This document shows, one piece after another, positions 25,800 to 34,519 of a stretch of 64,000 nt of DNA (the first letter of the stretch is position 1; each line of letters opens with the position of its first letter). The notes below the pieces were generated by a model. It saw nothing but the letters and a program-made list of their open reading frames with translations. It did not search any database and was not told the origin of the DNA. The DNA comes from Aurantiacibacter suaedae. Its GTDB lineage: Bacteria; Pseudomonadota; Alphaproteobacteria; Sphingomonadales; Sphingomonadaceae. The position numbers were made by a program, and so were the translations under genes. The DNA is taken from contig NZ_SKCG01000002.1 of the NCBI RefSeq assembly GCF_005434915.1, positions 806,948 to 870,947 on the forward strand, read 5' to 3'.

Positions 25800-27839
25800 A
25801 TGGAATTTCGCAACACCGACGAGGCGAACTTGGCACTTGATGAGACGACGGGCGCGGCCACTGGCGCGCCGAAGGAAAAGAGCAGGAAGGCAGTGACGAT
25901 GGACCGCAAGGACCAGGGCAGCGAACAGCTGGTGGATGCCGATGCCGTGGCCAGCGCGGTTTCCGGCGCGATGGCCGGTGCGGCAGAGGCGGTGACGCAG
26001 GCCGCCAAGGCCGATTCGAAGACCGTGAACCCGCGCCGGTTCACCATTGTCACCGACGCCGCCCGCGATGCGAACCTCACCGATTTCGGCAAGGAAACGC
26101 TGAAGGACCGCTACCTGCTCCCGAACGAGACCTATCAGGATCTGTTCGCGCGCGTGGCCGATGCCTATTCGGACGATCAGGAGCACGCCCAGCGCATCTA
26201 CGATTATATCTCGAACTTGTGGTTCATGCCCGCCACCCCGGTGCTCTCGAACGGCGGCACCGGGCGCGGCCTGCCGATCTCGTGCTACCTGAATTCGGTG
26301 TCCGACAGCCTTGATGGCATCGTCAACACCTGGAACGAGAACGTGTGGCTGGCCTCGAAGGGCGGCGGCATCGGCACCTATTGGGGCAATGTGCGCGGCA
26401 TTGGTGAGCCGGTTGGCCTTAACGGCAAGACCAGCGGCATCATCCCTTTCGTGCGCGTGATGGACAGCCTCACGCTGGCGATCTCGCAGGGCTCGCTGCG
26501 GCGCGGCTCGGCGGCCTGCTACATCGACGTGCACCACCCGGAAATCGAGGAGTTCCTTGAAATCCGCAAGACCAGCGGCGACTTCAACCGCAAGGCATTG
26601 AACCTGCACCACGGCGTGCTGCTGACCGACGCCTTCATGGAGGCCGTGCGCGCGGGCGAGGACTTCGAACTTCTGAGCCCGAAGGACGGCTCTGTGCGCG
26701 GCAAGGTCAATGCCCGCTCGCTGTTCCAGAAGCTGGTCGAGGTGCGGCTCGCCACGGGTGAGCCCTATATCGTCTTCTCCGACACCGTGAACCGGATGAT
26801 GCCCAAGCATCACCGCGAGCTGGGCCTCAAGGTTTCCACCTCGAACCTGTGCTCGGAAATCACGCTGCCCACCGGGATCGACCACCTCGGCAACGACCGC
26901 ACCGCGGTGTGCTGCCTCTCCTCGCTCAACCTTGAAAAGTGGGACGAGTGGAACACCGACAAGCAGTTCATCGAAGACGTGATGCGCTTCCTCGATAACG
27001 TCCTGCAGGACTATATCGACCGCGCGCCTGACGAGATGGCCCGCGCCAAGTATTCGGCTGCGCGTGAGCGGTCGGTCGGCATGGGCGTGATGGGCTTCCA
27101 CTCGTTCCTGCAGATGAAGAGCATCGGCATGGAAAGCGCCATGGCCAAGGCGTGGAACCTCAAGATGTTCAAGCACATCAACGCCAAGGCCAACGAGGCT
27201 TCGTTGATGCTGGCGCAGGAGCGCGGGCCGTGCCCCGATGCGGCGGAAGTGGGCGCGATGGAGCGGTTCAGCTGCAAGATGGCGATCGCGCCGACCGCGT
27301 CGATCAGCATCATCTGCGGCGGCACCTCGGCCTGTATCGAGCCGATCCCCGCCAACATCTACACCCACAAGACGCTTTCGGGCAGCTTCGTGGTGAAGAA
27401 CCCGTACCTGGAAAAGGTGCTCGACAAGAAGAGCAAGAACTCCACCAACGTGTGGAATTCGATCCTCGAGAAGAACGGCTCGGTCCAGCACCTCGACTTC
27501 CTGACCGCGGAAGAGAAGAACACCTTCAAGACCAGCTTCGAAATCGATCAGCGCTGGCTGCTCGAATTCGCCGCCGACCGCGCGCCGTTCATCGATCAGG
27601 CGCAGAGCCTGAACCTGTTCATCCCCGCCGATGTCGACAAGTGGGATCTGATGATGCTGCACTTCCAGGCGTGGGAGAAGGGCATCAAGTCGCTCTATTA
27701 CCTGCGGTCGAAGTCGGTGCAGCGCGCCGGGTTCGCGGGCGGGGTCGAGGCCGACAACACGCCCGATGCGCAGAAGTTTGAACTCAGCGCGCAGGGCGGC
27801 GACCAGACCGACTACGAGGAATGCCTCGCCTGCCAGTAA
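25800..27839 (+). CDS. nrdA: Class I ribonucleotide reductase, large (alpha) subunit
   Basis: Reduces ribonucleoside diphosphates to deoxy forms. The 679-residue protein keeps the substrate-site cysteines (SCYLNS and VCCLSS), the NLCSEI motif with radical cysteine at about 351 and glutamate at about 353, the radical-transfer tyrosines in SLYYLRSKS, and the C-terminal swinging pair CLAC. The first 75 residues are low-complexity and Ala/Lys-rich with no ATP-cone, so the dATP on/off site of E. coli NrdA is missing. The ATG at 25800 has GGAG ten bases upstream. A strong terminator follows, so nrdB is transcribed separately. An SOS box lies in the promoter. Confidence 0.95.
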   Translation: MEFRNTDEANLALDETTGAATGAPKEKSRKAVTMDRKDQGSEQLVDADAVASAVSGAMAGAAEAVTQAAKADSKTVNPRRFTIVTDAARDANLTDFGKETLKDRYLLPNETYQDLFARVADAYSDDQEHAQRIYDYISNLWFMPATPVLSNGGTGRGLPISCYLNSVSDSLDGIVNTWNENVWLASKGGGIGTYWGNVRGIGEPVGLNGKTSGIIPFVRVMDSLTLAISQGSLRRGSAACYIDVHHPEIEEFLEIRKTSGDFNRKALNLHHGVLLTDAFMEAVRAGEDFELLSPKDGSVRGKVNARSLFQKLVEVRLATGEPYIVFSDTVNRMMPKHHRELGLKVSTSNLCSEITLPTGIDHLGNDRTAVCCLSSLNLEKWDEWNTDKQFIEDVMRFLDNVLQDYIDRAPDEMARAKYSAARERSVGMGVMGFHSFLQMKSIGMESAMAKAWNLKMFKHINAKANEASLMLAQERGPCPDAAEVGAMERFSCKMAIAPTASISIICGGTSACIEPIPANIYTHKTLSGSFVVKNPYLEKVLDKKSKNSTNVWNSILEKNGSVQHLDFLTAEEKNTFKTSFEIDQRWLLEFAADRAPFIDQAQSLNLFIPADVDKWDLMMLHFQAWEKGIKSLYYLRSKSVQRAGFAGGVEADNTPDAQKFELSAQGGDQTDYEECLACQ

Positions 27840-27862
27840 GGCGCAGGGCAAGCTGATCAGGC

Positions 27863-27896
27863 GGCGGCGAACCTCGCGCGGGTTCGCCGCCGTTTT
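27863..27896 (+). terminator. Intrinsic terminator after nrdA
   Basis: Perfect 11-bp stem GGCGGCGAACC/GGTTCGCCGCC with a 7-nt loop, followed by GTTTT. It begins 23 bases after the nrdA stop codon and should end the nrdA transcript. Confidence 0.88.
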
Positions 27897-27965
27897 GGCA
27901 TGGGGCAAGTCCGGATGGGGCTCCGCAAGCCAGCGTTAACCGCCCGCTGTTATGCCAAACCCACC

Positions 27966-28265
27966 ATGAAACCGCGCGCGAAACGATTTCCGACGCACCA
28001 CGGCTACGGCGAGGTCAAGATCTCACGGTATCTGGCGCTTTATGCGGTGCTGCTCGGATGGGTCGGGCTCGGGGTCTATCTTTACATCACGGCCCGCTGG
28101 CCCTCGACCTGCAGGCCCGACGATCTGTTCGAAATCTATGCCTGCTCGATCCGCCTGCCCGAAAGCGGCCAGTGGCGCGAGGCGGGCTTGCTCACATGGC
28201 TGTGGGGCACGCCGATCCTGATCGCGCTGGAAATATCGCGCCGGGTAGGGCGTTCGCAGGACTGA
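27966..28265 (+). CDS. Small membrane protein between nrdA and nrdB, 99 residues
   Basis: Hypothetical protein with two hydrophobic segments (LALYAVLLGWVGLGVYLYI and GLLTWLWGTPILIALEI) separated by a periplasmic-side loop with two cysteines (STCRPDD and IYACSIR) that could form a disulfide. The start at 27966 (MKPRAKR) gives a basic, cytoplasmic N terminus; the frame is open from 27900. It lies between the two ribonucleotide reductase genes but shares no recognisable function with them. Confidence 0.65.
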   Translation: MKPRAKRFPTHHGYGEVKISRYLALYAVLLGWVGLGVYLYITARWPSTCRPDDLFEIYACSIRLPESGQWREAGLLTWLWGTPILIALEISRRVGRSQD

Positions 28266-28392
28266 GCCGCGTTCCCTCACTGTTCTTGCGCTGAGCTGCG
28301 TCTTATCCCCGCCGAATCACCCCGGCCCGGCTTCGAAAATGGTCGCCGAATCGCTATATCGTCGCTTCGCAATCAACCCAGGGGACCACAAC

Positions 28393-29457
28393 ATGTCGCT
28401 GCTCGAAGCCCGCAAGACCTACAAGCCGTTCGAATACCCCTGGGCCTACGAGTTCTGGAAGCGCCAGCAGCAGGTCCACTGGATGCCCGAGGAAGTGCCG
28501 CTCGGCGAGGACTGCCGCGACTGGGCGCAGAACCTCACCGATCACGAGCGCAACCTGCTCACGCAGATCTTCCGCTTCTTCACTCAGGCCGATGTCGAGG
28601 TGCAGGATTGCTACCACGAGAAATACGGCCGCGTGTTCAAGCCGACCGAGGTCAAGATGATGCTCGCGGCTTTCTCGAATATGGAGACGATCCATATCGC
28701 CGCCTATTCGCACCTGCTTGACACCATCGGCATGCCCGAAAGCGAATATGGCATGTTCCTCGAATACGAGGAGATGAAGGCCAAGCACGACTATCTGCAG
28801 GAATTCGGCGTCGACAACGACGAGGATATCGCGCGCACGCTGGCGATGTTCGGCGGTTTCACCGAGGGGCTGCAGCTGTTCGCCTCGTTCGCGATGCTGA
28901 TGAACTTCCCGCGCTTCAACAAGATGAAGGGCATGGGGCAGATCGTCAGCTGGTCGGTGCGCGACGAGAGCCTGCACTGCGAGGGCATCACCCGCCTGTT
29001 CCACGCCTTCTGCGCCGAGCGTGACTGCCTCACCAAGCCGGTGAAGGAAGACATCATGGACATGTGCCAGAAGACGGTGCGGCTGGAAGATGCCTTCATC
29101 GACCTCGCCTTCGAGCAGGGCCCGGTGCCCGGCATGACGGCGAAGGAGATCAAGAAATATATCCGCTACATCGCCGACTGGCGGCTGAGCCAGCTGGGCC
29201 TGCCCGCGATCTACATGATCGACGAGCACCCGCTGCCCTGGCTGACCCCGCTGCTGAACGGGGTGGAGCACGCCAACTTCTTCGAGACCCGCTCGACCGA
29301 ATATTCGAAGGGTGCGACCAAGGGCAATTGGCAGGACGTCTGGGCGAGCTTCGACAAGCGCCAGAACGCGAAAGCCGTCGCCGCGAACGAGGGCGAGGAA
29401 GAGACCGGGCCGGATATGTTCGGTGAGGTTTCCGGCGGGAGCGTTGCGGCGGAGTAG
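28393..29457 (+). CDS. nrdB: Class I ribonucleotide reductase, small (beta) subunit
   Basis: Radical-generating diiron partner of NrdA, 354 residues. The metal and radical residues are seen in NMETIHIAAYSHLLD, where Glu, His (+3) and Tyr (+7) match the E115/H118/Y122 pattern, so it is a tyrosyl-radical enzyme. Further ligands fall in SWSVRDESLHCEGITRL. There is no N-terminal ATP-cone, so neither subunit carries the dATP-inhibition domain. The ATG at 28393 follows AGGGGACC. It has its own leader after the nrdA terminator and small membrane-protein gene. Confidence 0.95.
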   Translation: MSLLEARKTYKPFEYPWAYEFWKRQQQVHWMPEEVPLGEDCRDWAQNLTDHERNLLTQIFRFFTQADVEVQDCYHEKYGRVFKPTEVKMMLAAFSNMETIHIAAYSHLLDTIGMPESEYGMFLEYEEMKAKHDYLQEFGVDNDEDIARTLAMFGGFTEGLQLFASFAMLMNFPRFNKMKGMGQIVSWSVRDESLHCEGITRLFHAFCAERDCLTKPVKEDIMDMCQKTVRLEDAFIDLAFEQGPVPGMTAKEIKKYIRYIADWRLSQLGLPAIYMIDEHPLPWLTPLLNGVEHANFFETRSTEYSKGATKGNWQDVWASFDKRQNAKAVAANEGEEETGPDMFGEVSGGSVAAE

Positions 29458-29466
29458 GGACTGCGC

Positions 29467-30153
29467 GTGAATTCAGGAAATCATTTCGCAGACATTAAGT
29501 CATGGCTAGATAATCAGAATCTCGCAAGAGATGAGGTTCACGGGTTGCTTGATAGATATCGAGAGCAGCATGAGGGGCCGTTCGTGGAATCAAATAGGTT
29601 CTTCGTGGCGTCCATGATTTTTTCGGCCTTGTTCTTTTTGAAGTATTTCGGAATTGATTTTAATATAAAGATATTTGAGCTTGATTTCGTCGACATTCCA
29701 AATTCGTATTTCTTTTTCCCTTTGTTTTCTATAGTTTGCTTTTCTTACGCCGCCTTAAGGGCGGCTGATGCTACCTATTACCAACATCTGATTAAGTTGA
29801 TTTCGAAGATAAAGCTTGGGGACAGGGAAAAAGTCATTGCTCGAGGATATTTCGGAGGAGCAATGATCTCTGGTAACGTTATTGACGTGTGGAAATCGTT
29901 GCCGGGTTCAGGATTCAAGTTTTGGTACCTCGCATTCGCCACGACCTCTGGTGCGGTGATTCTTGCTGTGTGCCTAATTCCATATGTGACGGGTTTTTTC
30001 TTCCTGTTTAGTGTGGAGCCCATCGGAACTGAAACCGAAGTTTTGGTGCAACGACTTGTTATGGTATTTTTCTTGGTGGCTGCTATAAGCTGTGGTGGCT
30101 ATGCTTTAGCTATGCAGTCGCTTGACAGCGCTTTAGAAGAGGCGGTTGTATAA
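29467..30153 (+). CDS. AT-rich orphan membrane protein, 228 residues
   Basis: No family recognised. Four hydrophobic helices are visible (FVASMIFSALFFLKYF; YFFFPLFSIVCFSYAAL; LAFATTSGAVILAVCLIPY; LVMVFFLVAAISCGGYALAM) with a cytoplasmic-like N terminus of about 40 charged residues. Its base composition is very unlike its neighbours: by hand count, bases 29641-29700 contain 17 G/C of 60, against 40 of 60 in 29341-29400 of nrdB. Codon use (ATA, TTA, AGA) is also foreign. The GTG start lies nine bases after the nrdB stop with no clear ribosome site. Recent acquisition is likely. Confidence 0.7.
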   Translation: MNSGNHFADIKSWLDNQNLARDEVHGLLDRYREQHEGPFVESNRFFVASMIFSALFFLKYFGIDFNIKIFELDFVDIPNSYFFFPLFSIVCFSYAALRAADATYYQHLIKLISKIKLGDREKVIARGYFGGAMISGNVIDVWKSLPGSGFKFWYLAFATTSGAVILAVCLIPYVTGFFFLFSVEPIGTETEVLVQRLVMVFFLVAAISCGGYALAMQSLDSALEEAVV

Positions 30154-30261
30154 GAAATCTTTTGCTGCAGCTTATTTCATCTCCCTTCCCAGAAGCAGGA
30201 GGGATCATCAGCGCCAGCCACACCACCAAACCTTAACCCTCCCCATGTCATATCCGCCGCC

Positions 30262-30507
30262 ATGTTCGGCAAGTACCAGGCAGTCTTTCGCAGCCGCTGG
30301 CGGGCGTTGCTCTGGGCGGGTGGGGTCTGCCTGACCGCCTATTGCGCCGTCCCCCATGCCGACGATGGCCCCGAAAACGACGCCGACGCTCAGGCCGAGG
30401 AGCAGGCGGTCGCCGCGCTGGTCGAGGCAGCGGGCGGCTCCGCGGAAAGTTCTCCCAAAAAACACGTCAATCCCTGGGCCAAGCAGCCCGATAGCGAGCA
30501 GCCCTGA
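30262..30507 (+). CDS. Small membrane-anchored hypothetical protein, 81 residues
   Basis: One N-terminal hydrophobic segment (ALLWAGGVCLTAYCAVP) after a basic start, then an acidic, Ala-rich periplasmic tail (DDGPENDADAQAEEQAV) ending in a proline-rich sequence (HVNPWAKQPDSEQP). No domain recognised. The ribosome site is weak. Composition is back to the GC-rich norm, so the foreign segment ends before this gene. Confidence 0.55.
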   Translation: MFGKYQAVFRSRWRALLWAGGVCLTAYCAVPHADDGPENDADAQAEEQAVAALVEAAGGSAESSPKKHVNPWAKQPDSEQP

Positions 30508-30577
30508 CCCTCGCGCGCGTAAAGCGCGGAACCTCTCCTGCCCTTGCGAATTGCAAAATAAGGAAAGGAGCAAGTCG

Positions 30578-30724
30578 ATGACTGACGCAAAGCACGAAAC
30601 CACCGACGAAGATCGCCGCAAGGAACTGAAGGTTCTGCTCGACAAGATCGCCGCCCACCCCGAACACGAGATGACCGCCGAGCGCGAGCGGGTTGCCGTC
30701 CTCAAGAAGGTTCTGGCCGACTGA
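30578..30724 (+). CDS. Small acidic helical protein, 48 residues
   Basis: A very short soluble protein, almost entirely charged helix (DEDRRKELKVLLDKIAAHP and ERERVAVLKKVLAD). It is supported by an excellent ribosome site, AAGGAAAGGAG, seven bases before the ATG, and by codon bias typical of this genome. No function can be assigned; such proteins often bind partners or nucleic acid. Confidence 0.65.
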   Translation: MTDAKHETTDEDRRKELKVLLDKIAAHPEHEMTAERERVAVLKKVLAD

Positions 30725-30835
30725 CGCTCGCAAACGGGCGCGCCAGGTTTGGTTTGCTCAACATTGCACTGGCCAGCGCCGCGCCGCACGGGCATCATCC
30801 GCGCCGTGCCCACTGAACGCTTCAAGGAGACCCCA

Positions 30836-31081
30836 ATGCGTCGTATTTCCGCCCGCACCGCCACCGTTCTTGCGCTTTCCGGTGCCTTTGCGCTCGCCGC
30901 CTGCCAGAGCGAAGAGACCGAGCCGACCACCGAAGTCGAAACCGTGGATATGAGCGGCGGCGAACTGATCGCCACCCCTGCCGATGAAGAGGCGGTCGAT
31001 GTCGATCTGCCTGAAACGCCGATGACCCCGGTTGGCACCGGCGCGCCCGAGATTTCGGAAAGCTCCGAAGAGGGCATGTAA
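30836..31081 (+). CDS. Small acidic lipoprotein, 81 residues
   Basis: A type II signal peptide with lipobox ALAAC gives a mature lipoprotein beginning CQSEETEP, very rich in Glu, Thr and Pro with no predicted fold. AAGGAGA lies seven bases before the ATG. It lies just upstream of argB and may share its transcript. Function unknown. Confidence 0.7.
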   Translation: MRRISARTATVLALSGAFALAACQSEETEPTTEVETVDMSGGELIATPADEEAVDVDLPETPMTPVGTGAPEISESSEEGM

Positions 31082-31162
31082 TCCCCTGCGCGGGCCGTGC
31101 CGGATCGGTCTAGGCCCTGATCGGTCTAGGCTTTGCCTTCCCGACCGGCTAAGGCCCGCGCC

Positions 31163-32062
31163 ATGACCCAGACCACCGAAAAACAGATGCTTGCCAAGGC
31201 CGAGACGCTGATCGAGGCGCTGCCCTATTTCCAGCGTTATGCCGGGCGCAGCTTCGTGGTGAAATATGGCGGCCACGCGATGGGCAATCCCGATGCCGCG
31301 CGCGACTTCGCTGAAGATATCGTGCTGCTGAAAGCCGTGGGGATCAACCCGGTGGTGGTCCACGGCGGCGGCCCGCAGATCGGTGCCATGCTCAAGAAGC
31401 TGGGCGTGGAAAGCGAGTTCGTCGGCGGCCTGCGCGTGACCGATCAGCAGACCGCTTCGGTGGCCGAAATGGTCCTTTCGGGTGCGATCAACAAAGAGCT
31501 GGTGAGCTGGATCAACCGCGCCGGCGGCACCGCGATCGGCCTTTCGGGTAAAGATGGCAAGATGGTCCGCGCCGAGAAGGTCAAGCGGACGGTCAAGGAT
31601 CCCGACAGCCAGATCGAACAGGCGGTGGACCTGGGCTTCGTGGGTGAGCCGAAGGAGGTCGACACCACCGTGCTCAACACGCTGAGCGCGGCGGGCATGA
31701 TCCCGATCATCGCCCCCATCGCCACCGACGGCCACGGCCAGACCTACAATATCAACGCCGACACCATGGCAGGCGCCATCGCGGCGGCGCTGGGCGCGGC
31801 GCGGCTGTTCCTGCTGACCGATGTGGCGGGCGTGCTCGACAAGGAGGGCACGCTGCTCACCGATCTGCGCCCGCACGATATCGCGCGGCTGGAAGATCAG
31901 GGCGTGATCACCGGCGGAATGATACCCAAGCTGCAAACCTGCGTGCAGGCGGTCGAGGCCGGGTGTGAGGCGGCGGTGGTGCTCGATGGGCGTGTGCCCC
32001 ATGCGATGCTTCTCGAATTCTTCACCAGTCGCGGGGCAGGTACGCTGGTCAGCAAAGGCTGA
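31163..32062 (+). CDS. argB: Acetylglutamate kinase
   Basis: Second enzyme of arginine synthesis, phosphorylating N-acetyl-L-glutamate with ATP. The 299-residue protein shows the amino-acid-kinase motifs [21 protein letters not shown], the GGLRVTD loop, [16 protein letters not shown] and the C-terminal GGMIPKL. The N-terminal helix before the core ([19 protein letters not shown]) is the one that makes arginine-inhibited hexameric enzymes, so feedback inhibition is likely. The start at 31163 (MTQTTEK) is favoured over 31133. Followed by yggT at about 100 bp. Confidence 0.96.
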   Translation: MTQTTEKQMLAKAETLIEALPYFQRYAGRSFVVKYGGHAMGNPDAARDFAEDIVLLKAVGINPVVVHGGGPQIGAMLKKLGVESEFVGGLRVTDQQTASVAEMVLSGAINKELVSWINRAGGTAIGLSGKDGKMVRAEKVKRTVKDPDSQIEQAVDLGFVGEPKEVDTTVLNTLSAAGMIPIIAPIATDGHGQTYNINADTMAGAIAAALGAARLFLLTDVAGVLDKEGTLLTDLRPHDIARLEDQGVITGGMIPKLQTCVQAVEAGCEAAVVLDGRVPHAMLLEFFTSRGAGTLVSKG

Positions 32063-32161
32063 GGGCGGTTTGCGCCACACGCATTGCGTGTTACTCAGTT
32101 GATACACCTCGTCCGAACGCCTAAACTGGCGCACGGGACGTAGACATAAAGGGTTTTGCCA

Positions 32162-32455
32162 GTGTTGCTTCTGACCTTGTCGCAGATCGTCGGCTATCTG
32201 ATTTCGATCATCATCTTTCTGGTAATCGTGCAGTTTGTCCTCAGTCTGCTGATGGCCTTCAATGTGATCAACACCTCGAACGATTTCGTGGTGGCTATCT
32301 ACCGTGCGGTGAATGCACTGCTCGATCCGCTGCTCGGGCCGATCCGCAAGATCATGCCGAACACGGGCGCGATCGACTTCTCGCCGCTGGTGCTGATCGT
32401 GGGCTTGCGCGTGCTCGATATCGTGCTCACCAACGCGGCCATGTCGACGCTCTGA
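32162..32455 (+). CDS. YggT family membrane protein
   Basis: A 97-residue protein with two YggT-type hydrophobic stretches and the family signature VNALLDPLLGPIRKIMP. Relatives are linked to cell envelope or division functions and osmotic tolerance, but the mechanism is not established. I prefer the GTG at 32162 because AAAGGG lies eight bases upstream; a TTG at 32156 would add two residues. It is followed at 17 bp by a lipoprotein gene and then marC, probably one operon. Confidence 0.85.
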   Translation: MLLLTLSQIVGYLISIIIFLVIVQFVLSLLMAFNVINTSNDFVVAIYRAVNALLDPLLGPIRKIMPNTGAIDFSPLVLIVGLRVLDIVLTNAAMSTL

Positions 32456-32472
32456 CGCGTGCCTGCTGCCCG

Positions 32473-33231
32473 ATGCTGACGCGTACTTTTCTTACCGCTG
32501 GCTGCCTCGCCCTGCTGGCGAGCTGCGCGAGCGGGGGGCAGCAGCGCCGCAACGAGCGGGCCAGAATCGCGGAGCGGGCGCTGGATAACGCCGGTGTCAG
32601 GGCCGATCCGGGCCGCGCCGCCGCCGCCGACTTTGCCTTCGCCCGGATGGCCCGCGACGAAGGCCAGTGGACCGCCTTTCGCGAATATGCCGCGCCGGAC
32701 GCGCGAATGGTCATTGGCGGCGAAGCGGTAGACGCGCGCCAGTTTCTGGGCGGGAGGGCCGATCCGGCGCAGTCGATAGCCTGGGCTCCGCGTGAGGTAT
32801 GGTCGAGCTGCGATGGATCGCTTGCGGTCAGCTTCGGGCGCTATAGCGATGCTGAGGGCGTAATCGGCCGCTATGCTACCGTGTGGCAGCGCCGCCGCGA
32901 CGGTTCCTACAGGTGGACCTATGATATCGGCACGCCCGATGTCCCGCAGCCGCCGCCACGTCCGCCAGAGGCCGAACCCGATGAGGACACGATCATCGTC
33001 GGCGCGCTGCAGGCGATCACCGCGAGCACCGCCGATTGCGAGCAGGGCGCGGATCGTCCCGAGCGGCTTGCCGGAGATTCGTCCGATGTGCTCACCCGCT
33101 CGCGCGATGGCACGCTGGCCTGGCGGGTCGATCAGACCGGGCCGGAAAGCTGGCGCATGGTGGTCGAATGGCAGCGCGACGGCAAGTGGCAGGAAGCGCT
33201 TGCCTTCGCCGTGCCGGACAGGGAGGAATAG
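32473..33231 (+). CDS. Hypothetical lipoprotein with SnoaL/NTF2-like domain, 252 residues
   Basis: Type II signal with lipobox LLASC. Residues of about 50-150 (DFAFARMARDEGQWTAFREYAAPDARMV, then DGSLAVSFGRYSD and RYATVWQRRRDGSYRWTYD) look like the cone-shaped NTF2/SnoaL fold found in many periplasmic proteins. A proline-rich linker (PQPPPRPPEAEP) precedes a second small domain ending EWQRDGKWQEALAF. No catalytic site is evident. It lies between yggT and marC, 3 bp before the latter. Confidence 0.7.
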   Translation: MLTRTFLTAGCLALLASCASGGQQRRNERARIAERALDNAGVRADPGRAAAADFAFARMARDEGQWTAFREYAAPDARMVIGGEAVDARQFLGGRADPAQSIAWAPREVWSSCDGSLAVSFGRYSDAEGVIGRYATVWQRRRDGSYRWTYDIGTPDVPQPPPRPPEAEPDEDTIIVGALQAITASTADCEQGADRPERLAGDSSDVLTRSRDGTLAWRVDQTGPESWRMVVEWQRDGKWQEALAFAVPDREE

Positions 33232-33234
33232 GCG

Positions 33235-33855
33235 ATGATCGAACTGTTCATGTCGGCCTTCGTGACGCTGTTCGTGGTGATCGACCCTCCTGGGTGCGCG
33301 CCGATCTATGCCGGGCTGACGGCCAACGCCACATCCGCCGCGCGTCGCTCGATGGCGATCCGCGCTTGCCTGATCGCGGCGGTGATCCTGCTCGGCTTCG
33401 CGCTGTTCGGCGAAGCGCTGCTGGCAGCGATGCACATTGAGCTTGATGCGTTTCGTGTGGCGGGCGGGATCATGCTGTTCCTGATCGCGCTCGAAATGGT
33501 GTTCGAAAAGCGCACCGAGCGCCGCAACGACCGCGCCGACCGGGTGCGCGAAGATCCCGAGCATGAGGACGTCTCGGTATTTCCCATGGCTATGCCGATG
33601 CTGGCGGGGCCGGGGGCGATCGCTTCGATCATGCTGCTGGCAGGCAACGCCAAGGGCGTGGAGGGCACGCTGGTGGTGCTGGCCGCGCTTGGCCTGGTGC
33701 TGGTTCTGACCTTGATGGCGCTGCTCGCAGCGAGCCCGCTGATGCGCGTGTTCGGCGACAAGGTGGAGGCGGTGATTACGCGGTTGCTGGGCGTGCTGCT
33801 GGCCGCGCTCGCAGCGCAATATGTGATCGACGGATTGCGGGATTCGTTTTCGTAA
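33235..33855 (+). CDS. MarC family integral membrane protein
   Basis: A 206-residue protein with six hydrophobic helices. The family pattern is seen in LFVVIDPPGCAPIY at the start, FRVAGGIMLFLIALEMVF, PMAMPMLAGPGAIASIM and the closing ITRLLGVLLAALAAQYVIDGL. MarC proteins are probable inner-membrane transporters of unknown substrate; an antibiotic-resistance role was proposed and later withdrawn. Starts 3 bp after the lipoprotein gene. Confidence 0.9.
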   Translation: MIELFMSAFVTLFVVIDPPGCAPIYAGLTANATSAARRSMAIRACLIAAVILLGFALFGEALLAAMHIELDAFRVAGGIMLFLIALEMVFEKRTERRNDRADRVREDPEHEDVSVFPMAMPMLAGPGAIASIMLLAGNAKGVEGTLVVLAALGLVLVLTLMALLAASPLMRVFGDKVEAVITRLLGVLLAALAAQYVIDGLRDSFS

Positions 33856-33879
33856 GCCGGCCCGGATGGGGCTGCGTAA

Positions 33880-34503
33880 CTACTGAAGAGTCACATTCCC
33901 CTCATCGGGGTCGCCCTTGCCGAAGAATTCCATCAGCTGCACCAAGAGATCGCAGCGAATCCTCAGGTTGGGCGCTTCGAGCAACGCCTGCTTCGCTGCC
34001 GCGTCGAACGGCGCGATTTGCGAGACGCCGTTTACCAATGACACGTCGTCCAGGCGCGCGACCGAATCCCAGTCGATCTCGTATCCTTGCGCCTTGGCGA
34101 ATTTGCGCGACTCGTATTCGAATGCGGCGCGCTCGCCCAAGGTGAGCATTTCATCCTCGGGCTCTTCGATCAGCTCGGCCTCGATCTGGCGGAACGGCGT
34201 GGTTACCTCCAGCTCGCGCAGCAGGCGGAACCGGCTCTCGCCCGTGAGGAGGATATTGTAGCGGCCGTCTTCGCTTGTCTCCACCTCGGAAATCCGGCCC
34301 ACGCAGCCCACTTCGAAAAGCGGCGTATCATCATCCGGGTCGCTCGGCTGGATCATCGCGATGCGGCGATCACGCGCTAAGGCATCGCCCACCATCGCAC
34401 GGTAACGCGGCTCGAAAATGTGCAACGGCAGGTGCAGCCCCGGATAGAGGATGGCCCCGGTCAACGGGAAGATCGAAAGGCGGACCTTGCTCATCTGTCC
34501 CAT
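33880..34503 (-). CDS. LON N-terminal substrate-binding-domain protein
   Basis: A 207-residue protein made of the Lon N-domain only, without ATPase or protease parts. It begins SIFPLTGAILYPGLHLPLHIFEPRYR, the typical first motif, and continues with VGCVGRISEV and the helical half ending LLVQLMEFFG. Stand-alone LON-domain proteins are common in alphaproteobacteria; their role is probably in protein quality control. The ATG at 34503 is favoured by GGGAG eight bases upstream. It starts 16 bp after a thioredoxin-TPR gene, a recurring pair. Confidence 0.9.
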   Translation of the reverse strand: MGQMSKVRLSIFPLTGAILYPGLHLPLHIFEPRYRAMVGDALARDRRIAMIQPSDPDDDTPLFEVGCVGRISEVETSEDGRYNILLTGESRFRLLRELEVTTPFRQIEAELIEEPEDEMLTLGERAAFEYESRKFAKAQGYEIDWDSVARLDDVSLVNGVSQIAPFDAAAKQALLEAPNLRIRCDLLVQLMEFFGKGDPDEGNVTLQ

Positions 34504-34519
34504 CGCGGCCGCTCCCGCC

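Noticed and set aside
25605-27908. 767-codon open frame antisense to nrdA
   Set aside because: A composition artefact of the GC-rich nrdA sequence; low-complexity Arg/Ala/Gly product with no motif.
32299-33819. 506-codon open frame antisense to the YggT-lipoprotein-marC operon
   Set aside because: Spans three genuine genes on the other strand and reads as Arg/His/Gln-rich noise.
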